Translations under genes and position numbers: made by a program
The notes under the pieces: model-generated
What the model saw: only the letters and a program-made list of their open reading frames with translations
Database searches by the model: none
Told to the model about the DNA's origin: nothing
Shown here: piece after piece, positions 1 to 13,700 of the stretch
Layout: each line of letters starts with the position of its first letter
How positions within the stretch are numbered: position 1 is the stretch's first letter
NCBI GenBank assembly: GCA_934045905.1
Contig: OW203762.1
Span: forward strand, 22,228,345-22,292,344
Reading direction: 5' to 3'
Origin: Leuctra nigra
Lineage: Eukaryota; Arthropoda; Insecta; Plecoptera; Leuctridae
DNA length: 64,000 nucleotides

Positions 1-1
1 G

Positions 2-769
2 ATGCTTGTCGGTTTCAGATACTCGCAATACGGCTTCAAGTACAACTTGATGTTTGTCGGTTTCAGATACTCGCAATACGGCTTCAAGTACAACTTGATG
101 TTTGTCGGTTTCAGATACTCGCAATACGGCTTCAAGTACAACTTGATGTTTGTCGGTTTCAGATACTCGCAATACGGCTTCAAGTACAACTTGATGCTTG
201 TCGGTTTCAGATACTCGCAATACGGCTTCAAGTACAACTTGATGTTTGTCGGTTTCAGATACTCGCAATACGGCTTCAAGTACAACTTGATGTTTGTCGG
301 TTTCAGATACTCGCAATACGGCTTCAAGTACAACTTGATGCTTGTCGGTTTCAGATACTCGCAATACGGCTTCAAGTACAACTTGATGTTTGTCGGTTTC
401 AGATACTCGCAATACGGCTTCAAGTACAACTTGATGCTTGTCGGTTTCAGATACTCGCAATACGGCTTCAAGTACAACTTGATGTTTGTCGGTTTCAGAT
501 ACTCGCAATACGGCTTCAAGTACAACTTGATGTTTGTCGGTTTCAGATACTCGCAATACGGCTTCAAGTACAACTTGATGCTTGTCGGTTTCAGATACTC
601 GCAATACGGCTTCAAGTACAACTTGATGCTTGTCGGTTTCAGATACTCGCAATACGGCTTCAAGTACAACTTGATGCTTGTCGGTTTCAGATACTCGCAA
701 TACGGCTTCAAGTACAACTTGATGCTTGTCGGTTTCAGATACTCGCAATACGGCTTCAAGTACAACTTG
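2..769 (+). repeat. 48-bp tandem array (16 copies) over the 5' edge of a grainyhead exon
   Basis: Sixteen head-to-tail copies of a 48-bp unit run from the first bases of the window, so the array probably continues upstream. Each unit is about 18 bp of intron-like sequence ending in GGTTTCAG, followed by 30 bp identical to the start of the first visible grh exon (encoding [10 protein letters not shown]). The last copy runs straight into unique exon sequence ([13 protein letters not shown]). The only variation I see is C or T at one position (gatgCttg or gatgTttg), giving the order L F F F L F F L F L F F L L L L. Because 48 is a multiple of 3 and there is no stop, the array is open in the exon frame. 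It could therefore be translated as a 16-residue peptide repeat, or it could be repeated splice acceptors. Confidence 0.95.
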
Positions 770-901
770 GAGACGCCGATCTCCACGAGCCAGAGGAGGG
801 AAGACGACAGGATAACGTACATCAATAAGGGCCAGTTTTATGGCATCACGTTGGAGTACATCCCTGATCCTGACAAGCCACTCAAGAGTCAAACAGTCAA
901 G
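739..901 (+). CDS. grh: grh exon 1 of the window (start of CP2 domain)
   Basis: It reads [10 protein letters not shown], then [17 protein letters not shown], and ends at TVK with donor AAG|gtaaga. The 5' boundary uses the AG of the last 48-bp repeat (ggtttcag|ATAC). If the repeats are coding, the exon instead extends upstream past the window edge. Confidence 0.8.
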
Positions 902-1690
902 GTAAGAACTCGAAGATTACACAACAGCAGGACAAAGATGTTGTTGAGAGATCAGTGCTTCAGAGGTAGTAGGCCCGATGTCCATTTTCTCTATTTTGCG
1001 TTGCACACGATTGGAATCGTTAGCCATTTGACTGATGTCAACAAATACAGTTATATTGATGTATTCTCTTACACAATGACTCGTGTCGCCATTACAAATA
1101 TGATTGGATGAGGGCAGAAATACTGCAGGATTTGAGCTCACCTCAAGAATCATTGAAATGTATTTCCGGCCTTCTACCTCTGAGGTACAGATGACGTATA
1201 GCCAAATTGAGATTTTCACTATTTGAGCTAGTGGGTGGTGGGAGAGGGGGGGGGGGCAATAAAACAATGCACCGTTCTGCAAATCAGATGATGATGACGA
1301 TGATGATGACGATGATGATGATGCAGAGTACATAATCATCGCTAATAGTAGAAAAAATAGTTTGAGAAGGAACGACTAACGCCATTTCTATTTTTTTTTA
1401 ATATCACGCTATAAAATCCTCCCCTATAAATCACAGACACTTTTTTGTATAGTTGAGAGTATAGAAATTCGCGACGGCAAAGCGATGAAGACAGGCCACA
1501 TTCAGTACGATCTATAATTCACAATGATAGGGTGTCAACCGCAGTTGTATACGCAAGATATAAGTAATTACTAAATTATGCAAATGAAAAATAAGTTTTT
1601 CTTACTGTCTCTCGTATTGCATACTGCATCCTTGCGTTGCATGCAAGGCATTCTTGGCAGCGTGGTAACTACGTCACGAGAGAAGATTTG

Positions 1691-1736
<46 letters not shown>

Positions 1737-4700
1737 GCTTCGCGTAGCTGTTGTCAAGCCAGAGTGGCGTAAAGGTCAAGTTAATGTATAATCAAAGGAA
1801 ATTGCCATTCCATGTGTCATTTACAATGCATTAGAGGAGATAATGTCTGCGGTAATCTGAGTTTATCCTCCGACACTTGTGCTGATTTTCTAGGAACGTA
1901 TTTTGACATTGATTTCTATGACCCTTGGGCACTGTTTTAGCAATACAGTATTTTAAAAAATAAACAGTTATTGCCATGCCAACAACTAATGGAATACATG
2001 CAGGACTGACCTCTTTAACACTTTGTTAGTTAATCAATACATTAATAGTTTGGAAGACAGTGCGTATAAAAATAACAATTCTAGTAAGAACTAGTTTCTT
2101 GTTAGAGTTACAGTTTTGTATTTTTCCACAAAACCTTACGACGTCGTGTACTAATTCTGGAGAAAGGAAGTGACATCTTTTACACACATTGATATGCGTA
2201 GAAGCACATCATTGAAGTTCGCTTTCTAATCATTTTACTGCAAATTAATGGCTATTTATTAAGCGCCAGTTGTAATTTGCAACTTAATAGTTCTGCACCT
2301 TTTTAATATTAATCCCTAAAAAAATTAAACCAGCGAATGAAATCAGACTCTTTTCCGAATAAAGTTGTCTTGGGCGAGCTTTGGAATGAGGTCACCGGCA
2401 ACAGGTCAGTTGTCAGTGGACGGGAGCTGCTGATATATGGGTCTGCCATCATCACACTTAACCCACTAGATCACAGCGTTAGCAGGTGTTTTTCGACCTG
2501 GACACGGCGCTATAAAATCAGTGTAATATGTTGATTAGCGAGGCTGTAAAGTCCAGTCATTATCAGTCCCTTGTCCGTGGGAAGTACGGACTTTCAAATT
2601 AGTACAACGATCATAAATCAATGTGTTACATTTTATAGAGATAAATCAAGGTGTTGGATCAATATAAGTAGGTGGAAGTGCCACAGTTACCTAAGAGATC
2701 GAGACCATCTGTAAGTTTTGATAATTTCTATAGACATTAAATTAAAATTGATGGAGTTGACTTCGAAGCAATTATCTAAAATGATTTTAGGATTCTGCTT
2801 GCTTCTCTGAGATTTCTTGTGAAAGGGCCAAGTAAAAATGGCAAATCCCATTCCTAAAATCGTTTTAGATTATATTTGTGGTCGAATTTTAAGAAACACA
2901 AAATTACAATTTCAGTATGTCTGCAGAACTTTTGGTAAAAGATATAAGAATCGTCATAAAAAGAGGCAGTTCGTACAGTAAACAACAACAAAAACAACAA
3001 AACTGCTATTTTGAAATAATAAAAAGATACTAATTAGTTTGGCTCCATTCATAATCTCAAAATCCGTGCACTTGCCATAAAACCGGCACCTCCACCAACT
3101 TAAAGAAACAGGAATATCAAGTAATAGCCGCCGATAGTGCACGTAGCTCCAGGTGTATAGGAAGCAAATAAGACTTCTACAAGTTATAATTACATTCTTG
3201 GCGCTGATCTAGCACTTGGAGCGTTTTGACCTGTTGCACATCCCAACGCGTGACACTCGCAGCTCCATTTACCTTCATTAGCGATGCACTCTTGCGAAGT
3301 GCACCGAGAGCTAAGCAGTGTGATTGCATGTTGCATTTACGTGTTATTATTTAAATTACACGATGTTTCATTAGACGCTGGAGTTATTAGAATATTTTCT
3401 TGGCAAAACGGCTTGGTGTAAATCAAATGTCAGTGGTGTCATGTCACTGGAGGTCGTGGTTGTTAGGGTAAACAAGCTGTCGTACAAGATGGAGAATTGT
3501 GAGAGGAATATGCGCTGATGGGATGCTGGGAAGCAGCTGCAGGTGATGTTTAATTGAAAACGGATTTTTGCCTTTCGTGAGCGAACTCACAGAAGCATAA
3601 AGTGATTGATACTGACAAATTGGAGAATAGGCTGTCGCCAATAGGCACTGATGAAGAATATTTTTATTTATTTATTATATAAAGTTAGGGCCAGTTTTTC
3701 AATGCCCTGCTAAATGAATAGTTGATTATGACTTGATTGCCATGGTAACAACCAATGGCATTTCTAGAATGACCGCTAAGTAACTGTTAAACTTAACTAC
3801 TGATTTTAACTGAGCATTTTCCTATAAAATTTACGCTTATTACCTCAAATGTTGTTTTACAGAATCAAAAGAATATGAAATAAGCAGTCAAACGATACAA
3901 ATTTAACGCAACTCTAGAATCTCTTAAATCTTTATTGGCAAGGTACTTTTATTTTTTTTTTGTAGCGAAAAGTATCAAACTGTAAGATAATAGCCGTAGG
4001 TCGTATACAATCGCGATCAATTTATGTATCGAGGACCCAGCATCACAAAAAGCTATTGTAAACCGACGTCCGTAGCCAGAATAGGTGTCCTCACTGGTAG
4101 TTTTCACCGACCAGACGCGCCATAAATCGTCCAAATCACCAACTTTCTCATCGGTGACATCACTTTCGGGTGATCCGATCACCATTCGAGACGTGTCCGT
4201 GGAAACTCTTGGCCGGACACGCCATTAGAAAACCATAAAAACTCTATGACACAGACACGAAATCTTCGACAAACATATTCCTTTAGGACACATCGAGAAT
4301 GTAATGAAACTCTTCTTTGGACATCACAGGGGGCTATAAAACATCCGAGGAAGGTCACAAAGGTAAATAATCATAAAAATTCTACACACGAGAGGGTTTT
4401 ATATATATGGAAAATTGTGATTAAGAGCATGATGAAGATAAAAACAAATAACGATTTAATCTGATAATTTATGCACATCACGATCTCTATTAACACATCG
4501 ATTATAATTTTCAACGTCGTTATAATATTGTGTATTTTTGTATAGTAAATTAATTATTCGTCTCTATAAATACTTTTTTTTTCTCCGTGTGTTCCACTCA
4601 ACATATTGGCAATGCTCTGTGATTTATAAGCTCTTTAGTCTAAGGATTATTGCGCGCGGGTTGAGTCTTTAGAAATCAATGAAGTCATACTAATGGGACT

Positions 4701-7700
4701 TCGTTGTCAATAAAGTACATGGATAAACCGTGTACGTACTTTATGTACGGTGTTCTCTTATTTTCTCTTCCTCGATGCATGTATTTGCATACGGCGACCC
4801 CCCCCCCCCCCTCCCCCCACACTGTGAGGTGACTCGCCCGCGATTATGTCTAGGTGGCCAGTGGGTGGTCCAGCCAAGAGAAACAATGTAGCTATTCGAC
4901 ATCATTGCTCTTTGCCTTGCCGTCCCACCTGGACATGTGTACATCTGATACATTACTTGACTTTACACTGACGACAAATACACACTGATTACTGGACATG
5001 GTTTTTGTAAATTTTGAAACAAATTTTTGAAACAGTTTACGAAGTTACAAAACAAAACAGATAAACAGGATCAGTGAATCTTGAGTACTTTTGATATGGG
5101 ACTCAAATTTCTCGTTACCTATACTATTTGTTAGATGAATAGTGAAAATCCTCAGAAAATGCAGAAATAATTTCTATGAATATTTATGCATTTGTAGAGC
5201 TTTTAAGTTGTCCGGCAAGAAAGCTTAAACAATCAGGTTTACTTAGAAATTAAAGGTAACTCTCAACTAAAAGGTAAAACTAATGCTTTCCGAAGAAATT
5301 GATTATTTTTGTATGGAATATAACATTCTGTTAGATTGTATTTTTAGAGACAGCACAAACCTCTAAAGAATTAGGTTTAATTTATTTTCTTCTCAGATAA
5401 GTGAGTGGAGAAAGACTGCAAAAGAAGTTCAAAAAACAATTGGTCGGCTTTCGTCGATTTGTTAGATTTGTCGAGTCCTAATTTATCGGTTCGAAATGTC
5501 GAAGAGAATGTGCTCAGTGAAATGCAAGTTAGTAATTACCAATGAGCAGCGAGCTGTTAATTAGATATTTGAGATAACCGATCACACGTATTCGGAAGAC
5601 GAATTTAGAACGGCATTCCGTCCGAAAGTCTTTCTAATTTTTGCACTGATTGAAAATAGTTGTTTTCGTTGAAAAGTCGCTGACACAATTCAGTTCCACT
5701 CCTCGGGTGAACTCATCATCAAACTGGTTAATAATCTTTAAGGAATGATGTATTTCCTAATGTTAAAACCAAATGCAATTTAGCAGTTTAATTAATGATT
5801 TTTTTGCACTTTCCCTTTTCGATTTCCCTCGGAAATTTATTAGTGACATACCAAACCTTATATTCGCGTAACTAAATTTATTTAGTGTTCGAGGACCTCC
5901 TCCTCTATATGGTTCTTTACACGCAATAGAAACGAAGTGACTGAACAATGCATGGGTTTACTTATTCGAAACACGTGCTTCGGGTTTACAACATCAAAAC
6001 ATTCCGTGCAAATGAGACTTTTCAGACACCCCGCTAACAACGCAGACAATATAATTATAAGCTTATTGAATCGTGGCTCGGACATTTTAGTTGGTAAACC
6101 AATTCAAAGTTTACGGATTCAATTGTCAGATGGAAAGCTGAAGTGGAGAATAACCAATTCATTCTGCATCACGATTGGGAGATGTAATCTGTGGTGTTTC
6201 ATTCGGTAACGTAAATTCTGCCTATACAAAATTAGTGGGTAGAATTGCCAGGTCTAAAAAACACCTTCCTGACTCGAAAATAACTAATTTTACGTGTGAA
6301 ATATGGCCACAAAATTATGCACATTTTGTATGATTTCAATTGATGCTCAATAAAAACTAAAGAGAAATCAAGTTGATTTTAGAGGCAAAATGTGAGCCAA
6401 AATAAATTTTAACTCTTTGGTTTGAAAAAAATAAAAGAAAGCTATTTTGACTTTTAGTTTTTCCAGTGTGGATTTCAGCATAGTGTGAAATATTGCTTGA
6501 TCATTTCAATCATAAAGTGTATATGGCAGCCACATACACAAAGAAGAATAAAAAAAACAATCAAAATAAAAAAAATAATATCTCGTAAGAAGTGATGAAG
6601 AAGGGAAGTAGAAGAAGTTGAGACTGAAATATCGTGCGCTACTTGAAGACAAGGCGCAGCACGATACGGACAGAGGCACTTCCATCACGTCTAGTATGTT
6701 CGGCTGCACGCAATCATAAACACTCGATACAAACAATCATGCACCCATCGCATCGCATCCATCGCAGATATCTTGCCCACTGATGATGACTCGACGATTC
6801 ACGCCCCAATTTAATAAAAGTTAATTCATGCATCCAACTCGACATGTAAACATGAAACATGGCGATCGTGTGAGATATTAAATAACATGTTTTCACATGA
6901 CGTGTCGAGATGCCTCCCAGATCAATCAAAGAAAGATTTTTACATTGTAAATTTTATTATTATATTTAGTTTTTGGTTTACGGGTAAATATTTTTATTCG
7001 TTTACGGTTTATAATAGGGAGGATAAATATATTTTTATGGTTTAAAAAGAAATAAAAGAAGCATGACTTCCAAAATTTGCACGCTCGAGTGATGAGTTTT
7101 TAATTATGAACGAGATGTGTACAGCGATGCTGGTTGTACAGTTAATTGCTATTCTTGCAACGGATAATTTTCAAGTGAAAAACTATACACCGAAAAAAAT
7201 TAAGAAAGCGTTCACCAAAACAAACCCGCTGGGAAAATATTCTCTGTATTATGCTAAAAAGCAATTTGGAGATTCGATGCCTGTTTTTGTCTTTTGTTCA
7301 ACCGCCACTGGGCAAGGGAACGAACTCTACTAGATCTTAAATTATAAAATATAAATATTTGCCAATAATTTTTTTGCTTGCAATATTCACACGATATATA
7401 TCTAGATTAAAGCGCTTTAAACAACTTAAACGCATGCAAATGAGCGAATTATCATTCTCCAGAGTTATAGATGTCCGATTAAACAGACTTAATAGCGCAT
7501 TTATCTTATAAGTACACTAACGACCGACAAATTTGCATAAAGCATTGATTTAGGAAAAAGTATTGTACTGAGGAGTGATGATAATCCGTGTACTTGCATT
7601 GAGGTGCTGCTCTTCTGATGTAATTTTAGATCACATAAATTTAGCTCTCGAGGCTGAAATAATACGGAATCTTTGCATCAAGTCTTAAAAACTTTGAAGA

Positions 7701-10700
7701 AAAAACTTACTCTAAGAAATCGTCTACAAAAATGTGTTGATTTATGACAACACAAAAAAGTGAGTTGATTACTACACAAAATTTGTGTTGATTTTTGCCA
7801 AATCAACACACTATTTGTGTCGTCAGAAATCAAGACATTTTTGTGTTGAAATAACACATTTTTGTGTTGAAACTAACACATTTTTGTGTTGAAATTAACA
7901 CATTTTTTGTGTCGTCTTAAATCAACACATTTTGTAGACGATTTCTTAGTGTAACTATTCAGTTTTTGATATTCAAGTTTGTTTTCACTACTGTGTATTA
8001 ATTTGTTAAATTATGTCTCGATTTGAGTCCTAATTCAAAACATTGATCCGTGTTTTCCAGCTGTAAGAATCCAACTCAAATGAACGCTAGATTTATATTG
8101 ATTGTCTGTCTAGATTGATTTCGGCCAAACACGAGGCGCATTTTAAACATGACTTGTTTTCTACTATTTTTTTTCCTAATGGAAACTTAAGCTCGACCGC
8201 CGATCACACATCACTGAACGATGTGCTGAGTTTTCGGCTCTCCGTGAGAGCTTTTTTGGCGGGTGATTTGAATATGCATGAGGCGAGTTTCAGAACGCGT
8301 GATCGAATAATGGACAGGTCGTCATTTGATATCGGATAGAGGCAAAGGCGTGGTCCCAAAACTTACAAGACGCATTTCTTCAAGAGCTAAACTCCCACCT
8401 TTTCAAGTGATACCTTTTTACACTTCCTGCTCGATCTTCGGTCGGAAGATTAGAGAGGCCGAAAGTTTCACCTGACTTGAGATGGAATTAGATCAAATTA
8501 CGTGGGCTAAGCCGACTTGAGCATCTTATTAGGAGATTGGCACTGTCAGTGTTCAATCAATTATTAATCCGTGAGATGTTTTAAGGAATAAATAATAGTT
8601 CTGTCTGATGAAATACGTCGCCAAATTCTTTAGTTGTCAGTCTGCAGTTGCGCACAGCTGTTCACCTTATCGTTACGCCGAGAAATGCAGTACCAAGTTC
8701 AAACAGACATCATTTTCTTTGAAATTGCGAATATTCTCAGTTTTTTCCCCCTTTCTTTTGCAATTACTCCTATATTTGTAAAAATAGGCTTTGTCATCCA
8801 TCTTGTGACAACTGATCGGAATGAACCCTAAAAACTCGGCGCACGGAGACAACTGGTTGCTGACGGTTGTCCCTAATTGGACGCGTACAGACGACTTCCC
8901 GTCTTGGCGTAACTGTTCAAAGGAATACGGAGCCTTGCTCGTTGCAGCAGCGCATTGTTTTTTTGTGCACAAGAAATGAAAGAAATCAATGCGAGAATAT
9001 AATTGAGTCGTGAAACTATTAATGCTGAATAACATATCTCAAATAGCTCGTTACAAAGTATAATAAAACATTAATAATAAAAGTGCGATGTAAACGAGAC
9101 TGAATAACCATCTTTAATGACCAGATCATTGGTAATGAGCTGCTAAATGATTGTTACAATGTGGTGATTTCAATGCACGGGAGATCATGATTCTATTCTG
9201 ATTTTAACTGCTATTTTGATATTTGTTTTTCCAGAGTGTGGTGATGCTTATGTTCCGAGAAGAGAAGAGTCCTGAGGATGAAATCAAAGCTTGGCAGTTC
9301 TGGCACGGGAGGCAGCACAGTGTCAAGCAAAGAATACTCGATGCCGGTAAGACCATTAAAAACATACTAATTACGTATAATAACTTCACATCTGACTTTT
9401 TAATGTTATTGCTTACAAGTTACGTTGATTGAACTGAGTTATTACATGAATAAGGTTTTATGAATCGACCAATGTTTATGTGGGCACTTGGATTGTGGTC
9501 TCTTCTCTCTTCTCCGTCCGCTTAGTTGGTTCCATTCGGTCGCAATATCCATCAAAACGACGTTTAATGGTCTACAGAGATTCATTCAACTGATAGAGAA
9601 CGCAACCGAGGATGGTCGACCAAACTTTAGAATGGTTAGATGGTAAAAAAAAGAAAAGACTTGTGAGTGTATCCTCGAAAACTTTAATTGGATCCTCGTC
9701 TTCTGTCTTCCTTCATCGTTGATGCGAAGTGTCACGTGTCTCGTCGAGCTTTGAATCGAGAAGATGGCGGCTTTTATTGAATCATTCTTCTCTTGAAAAC
9801 ATCGAGCATAATGTCTTGTCGAGTTTGAGCCACAAGAATTACTCTCTGGGAGATTGAAGTTGAGAAACATGGGACATATCTGGCCAGAGATAAGTCATGA
9901 ATCCAACGACAGATAGAGCTGGTGAATAAAATGCGTCGATTCTTTTTTAATCTTTTTACATTGGGTGTCTATAACTTTGTGCAAGGTAGATAACTCAAAA
10001 AGTCGGAGTGGTTTTTAATGGTTTTGCTTTTGACTTTCGAACGTTCATCAAATCACCTAGGTTATTAGTACCTCGCGAATGAGTTGAATAGGAGAGGGTG
10101 ATGTAAGATAAACAGCTCGGTAACCGAAGCCATCCCCGAAGTCTCGAGTTACCATGGTCGCATCGACTTACCGTGGTAAGACATGGTAAGCAGCACTCTC
10201 CTCATGGTACAGCGACCAAGCAATCCAAAACCTCGGCATCGGCCCCGTGGAAACAGCGCTCTGCGATCTTCTGGCCAAAGCCCCCGAAATTCAACACTGA
10301 AAACATTTGAAAGGCTTCGTACCCAAAGAATAACCAGAGTATCATGTAACTTATGAGCCGATTTCGTCCTACCTGACAGTCGGGCTTGATCTCAACAAGT
10401 GGCCGTAATCCACCTGTCCAGATTTCTGTATCTCTTTCTCTTTATTTTTGCCTGACTTCACATTATTATACAGTTATTTATTTTCCATGGGCATGTTTTA
10501 GTTTAGTTTAAAATGGCAACCATTAGGCATTCATATGCATTATGATTTACTTTTTAACAATTCGGAATCTATGTTTCCAGTGGGGGGCATGTCCGCTGAA
10601 CACATATTGTGAATCACAAGTGTCAGGCAAACAAATCTAGTTTTCATTAAATAAATTTACATTTCAACGATCATGCCATAGGAAAACACGCCTTCCAGAG

Positions 10701-13700
10701 GCTTGTGTTGGTAGTTTGTCCTCCAGACACTGTTCTCACGAACCCTCCGCTGGACATTGGCCACCTACTGCATCCAGAACTGATGCAGTTGTTTTCATCA
10801 ATCTATCCAGGTGCATATCGACGTCAATTATCGCTCAGCCCGAATGAAATTGAGCATTCTTGACTGCTTGCTTCGTTCGCTTCGCCGTGGAATCGTCGAT
10901 AATTTGATTCCAATCTTCCGAGGGAGCATTTAATTATAGACCTTAAGGCTAAATACTTACATATAAGGTTGCGTTTACCCGTAAGAATATCAAGTAGGAC
11001 GTAGCTTCATAACGGCCACCTAAGCTTCCATAAGAGATCGCAACCAAGGTAGGTATTATGCACTATTTCAGTATAATCGCGCACTTGCTTCGTAATGGAA
11101 ATTATACTAAACTCAAAGTCATACAGTCGTTAGAGGCTGACCATTTTAATTAATAGTCTAAAGGATAAAAGGACTAAACATCAGTGCGTGCATTTTGGAG
11201 GATGTGGTCCATTCGAGGTCGTTTACCTCCAGTGACCTTTTCCTCATCCTCGGAGCGGTGGTGTATAGATATATATATATATATATAGAAGATATAGGTC
11301 TCTGATATGCTCTCGAAGTGCAGTTCGGAGATCGCCCTGGACCATCTCCTCTGATCATTAAAAACCGACCGAAACTCGACATCCAGAGGGGCTACGTTCA
11401 TTCTTTTGTTTCACGTAATGTCGTCTTGAACACTGCTTCGATTAGAAACGAAAAAGCCACACCTATTAGATAGTTTGGTAGCTCGCACATCTGTTACGCC
11501 CATATAAATATACACCAGTGCGTACATTGAATACCACTTAATAATCATCCTAGTTATTATTTTTCGTTGCCAATCAAGCTTCTGATGGATAAAGAATAAA
11601 AAAGAGCAAGAGAGTAAATAGAAGATAAATTGATTAATCTTGGATTAGTTGAGAGTGGAAGCTGCGGCCTCGCGATGAACTATGCGAGATAAGTGCGTTG
11701 AAGAATGATAATTGTCGGAGGAAATTGCCGATATCCGCTCAATGTTCTGAATGCGAGTAATTGCCTCGACATATTCGTTAAGAGATTTTTCGCGGAGAAA
11801 AGTCAGCAATACTCGTGTATTATCTGTTGTCTTCTTGCGATCGTTTAGCGATGCCGAGGCATTCGGTTCGAGTCCCGACACGTGAATGTGCCTCGTTATT
11901 TGCCGAGAGTTGATCGACAAAGTGCAGTTGGATTATAATTGATGGAATATGTTTGACTTTCCGTTAACTTTCATTACTTGTTCATACAGTTTGTTGGAGT
12001 TCATGAGTGGATAAGAAGCTAGAAGTAATGAAGGAATACTTATAATTAATGGTTGCTGCGCTCTGTTTTCTTTTGTTGAATTTTCTCAGAGCGCAAATTC
12101 TTGTATGATCTTTCATATCATTCAGTTGATTATTGGAATTGTAAGAATGGAGCAAGTTGGCTCCGGTCTTTAAAGCACTGGACTTGCACTCCGGAGGTCC
12201 CGGGCTCGATTCATTGCACAGTTTTCCTGACTGAGGAAGATTTCCTCAGTCGGGATGAAAACGCTTGGAAGTTTACCAACTAATTAGCCACTACCTTCTC
12301 GTTGCTACCTTCCACCATGAATCGTCATCTCCCTGTAATCATCATAACCTGTCATCCTTCAGCTTTAGAAGCAAAAGGTATAATTGTCAGATCAATAAGC
12401 GTCCATTGGTCATGTGCATTGATTTTAATTTGTCTTCTCAAATGATTCTCAAACAATCAGAATTAGAAGTTAGAATCCACTCAAGAGGTGTTACATTGAC
12501 TTAAACTTGGAGAAGAAATGTGGATGATCATGTAGAAGTGTTTTGAACCAGTTTATATGCCGAAATGTCTAACTTCTTTTCTCAGTTAGACAATTCAAAG
12601 GTATTTAGTTTCGGAAGTTGCATTGTGACTGGCAAAAGACATAATCACATCTCCAGTTTCATTCCAGTTATTTCATCGGCTAATTTCGTGGCGTTTTTTT
12701 CTTCTTCTCCGTTCACGACTTCGGCTTCTTCTTCTATGAAGTGAGGTTTCTTGACGGCACGCGCCCGATGACTGCTCATTCATTTGCAGCCAACAGTGAC
12801 TCGGCAGGTTCCAGGTCCATTAGCTGGCCCTGGAGTGGGCGGCGGGCATTACTATATCATTGTGTGAAGATGACAGCTAGAGCACCCACTTCATACCACC
12901 TTTTGTTTCTTTCAATTGGAATCACGGGCTTTTTATACGGACTTGATTATTCCCTAAGTGGTGTGTGTGTGTGTGTTGTGTTTTTTTTTGTCGAACTCTC
13001 TTTTGATATGTCTTGATTCTGGCACAATAATGATATAAAACACCCGATCATCTCTTTTGGAATATCTCTGACGTTTGTTTAAATTACTTTCCTCGATTGG
13101 TTACCGAATCGTTACGCCCTCTGTTTTTTTCCCTCTTCTATTTCCAAGAACTCTCCGAGTGATGGAAGCTTATAGGTTCAGAGAAGGTCAGAGAAAATTA
13201 TAAAACTCACTCAAAATTACCCACGTTTATGTAATAATTGCTATAATTAATTAATAACACTTTTACCTTTATCCTTTTTTACAAGCTTTACCTCTCCAGG
13301 ATTCTTCGGTGAGTGCGTGTGTAATATATTCCAGACTTTTTCAAGCAAATTGACGTTGTTGAATAAATCTAATTTTCTGATCCCATCAATATGTAATATA
13401 AAATTATGTATAAAACGATGTTTACTATTTTTCTCTCTCTCTTTCTTCCAGACACAAAGAACAGCGTCGGCCTCGTTGGCTGTATTGAGGAGGTGTCTCA
13501 CAATGCAATCGCCGTGTATTGGAACCCCCTGGAGAGCTCGGCTAAGGTGAGCGATCGCTTCCTCTTCATAGACTCAACTTATTACTTCAATGCGTACTTT
13601 CATGGATACATAACGCGAGTTAAGACTCATATAAAAGGCGGCGTTTTATACCTCTTGTTACTTAATTTTTTTTAAAATGTTTTGACAACAAAGCATTATT

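Larger units (their letters stand above)
902..9234 (+). other. grh intron 1 (8.3 kb)
   Basis: I see no convincing gene here. It holds a G-run (about 1247-1257), a GAT/GAC microsatellite (about 1287-1323), a CAT microsatellite (about 1692-1735), a C-run (about 4799-4811), a small foldback (2771-2872) and a mariner-type MITE (7710-7951). The predicted poly-serine peptide on the minus strand comes from the GAT repeat. Confidence 0.85.

Noticed and set aside
917..1339. Minus-strand 140-codon frame with a poly-serine stretch
   Set aside because: The serines come from the GAT microsatellite and the rest overlaps intron 1 and the grh exon antisense.
7106..7333. 75-codon frame starting [17 protein letters not shown] as a small secreted protein
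   Set aside because: A hydrophobic start is visible, but there is no promoter, homology or splice support and it lies deep in a grh intron. Such frames are expected by chance.
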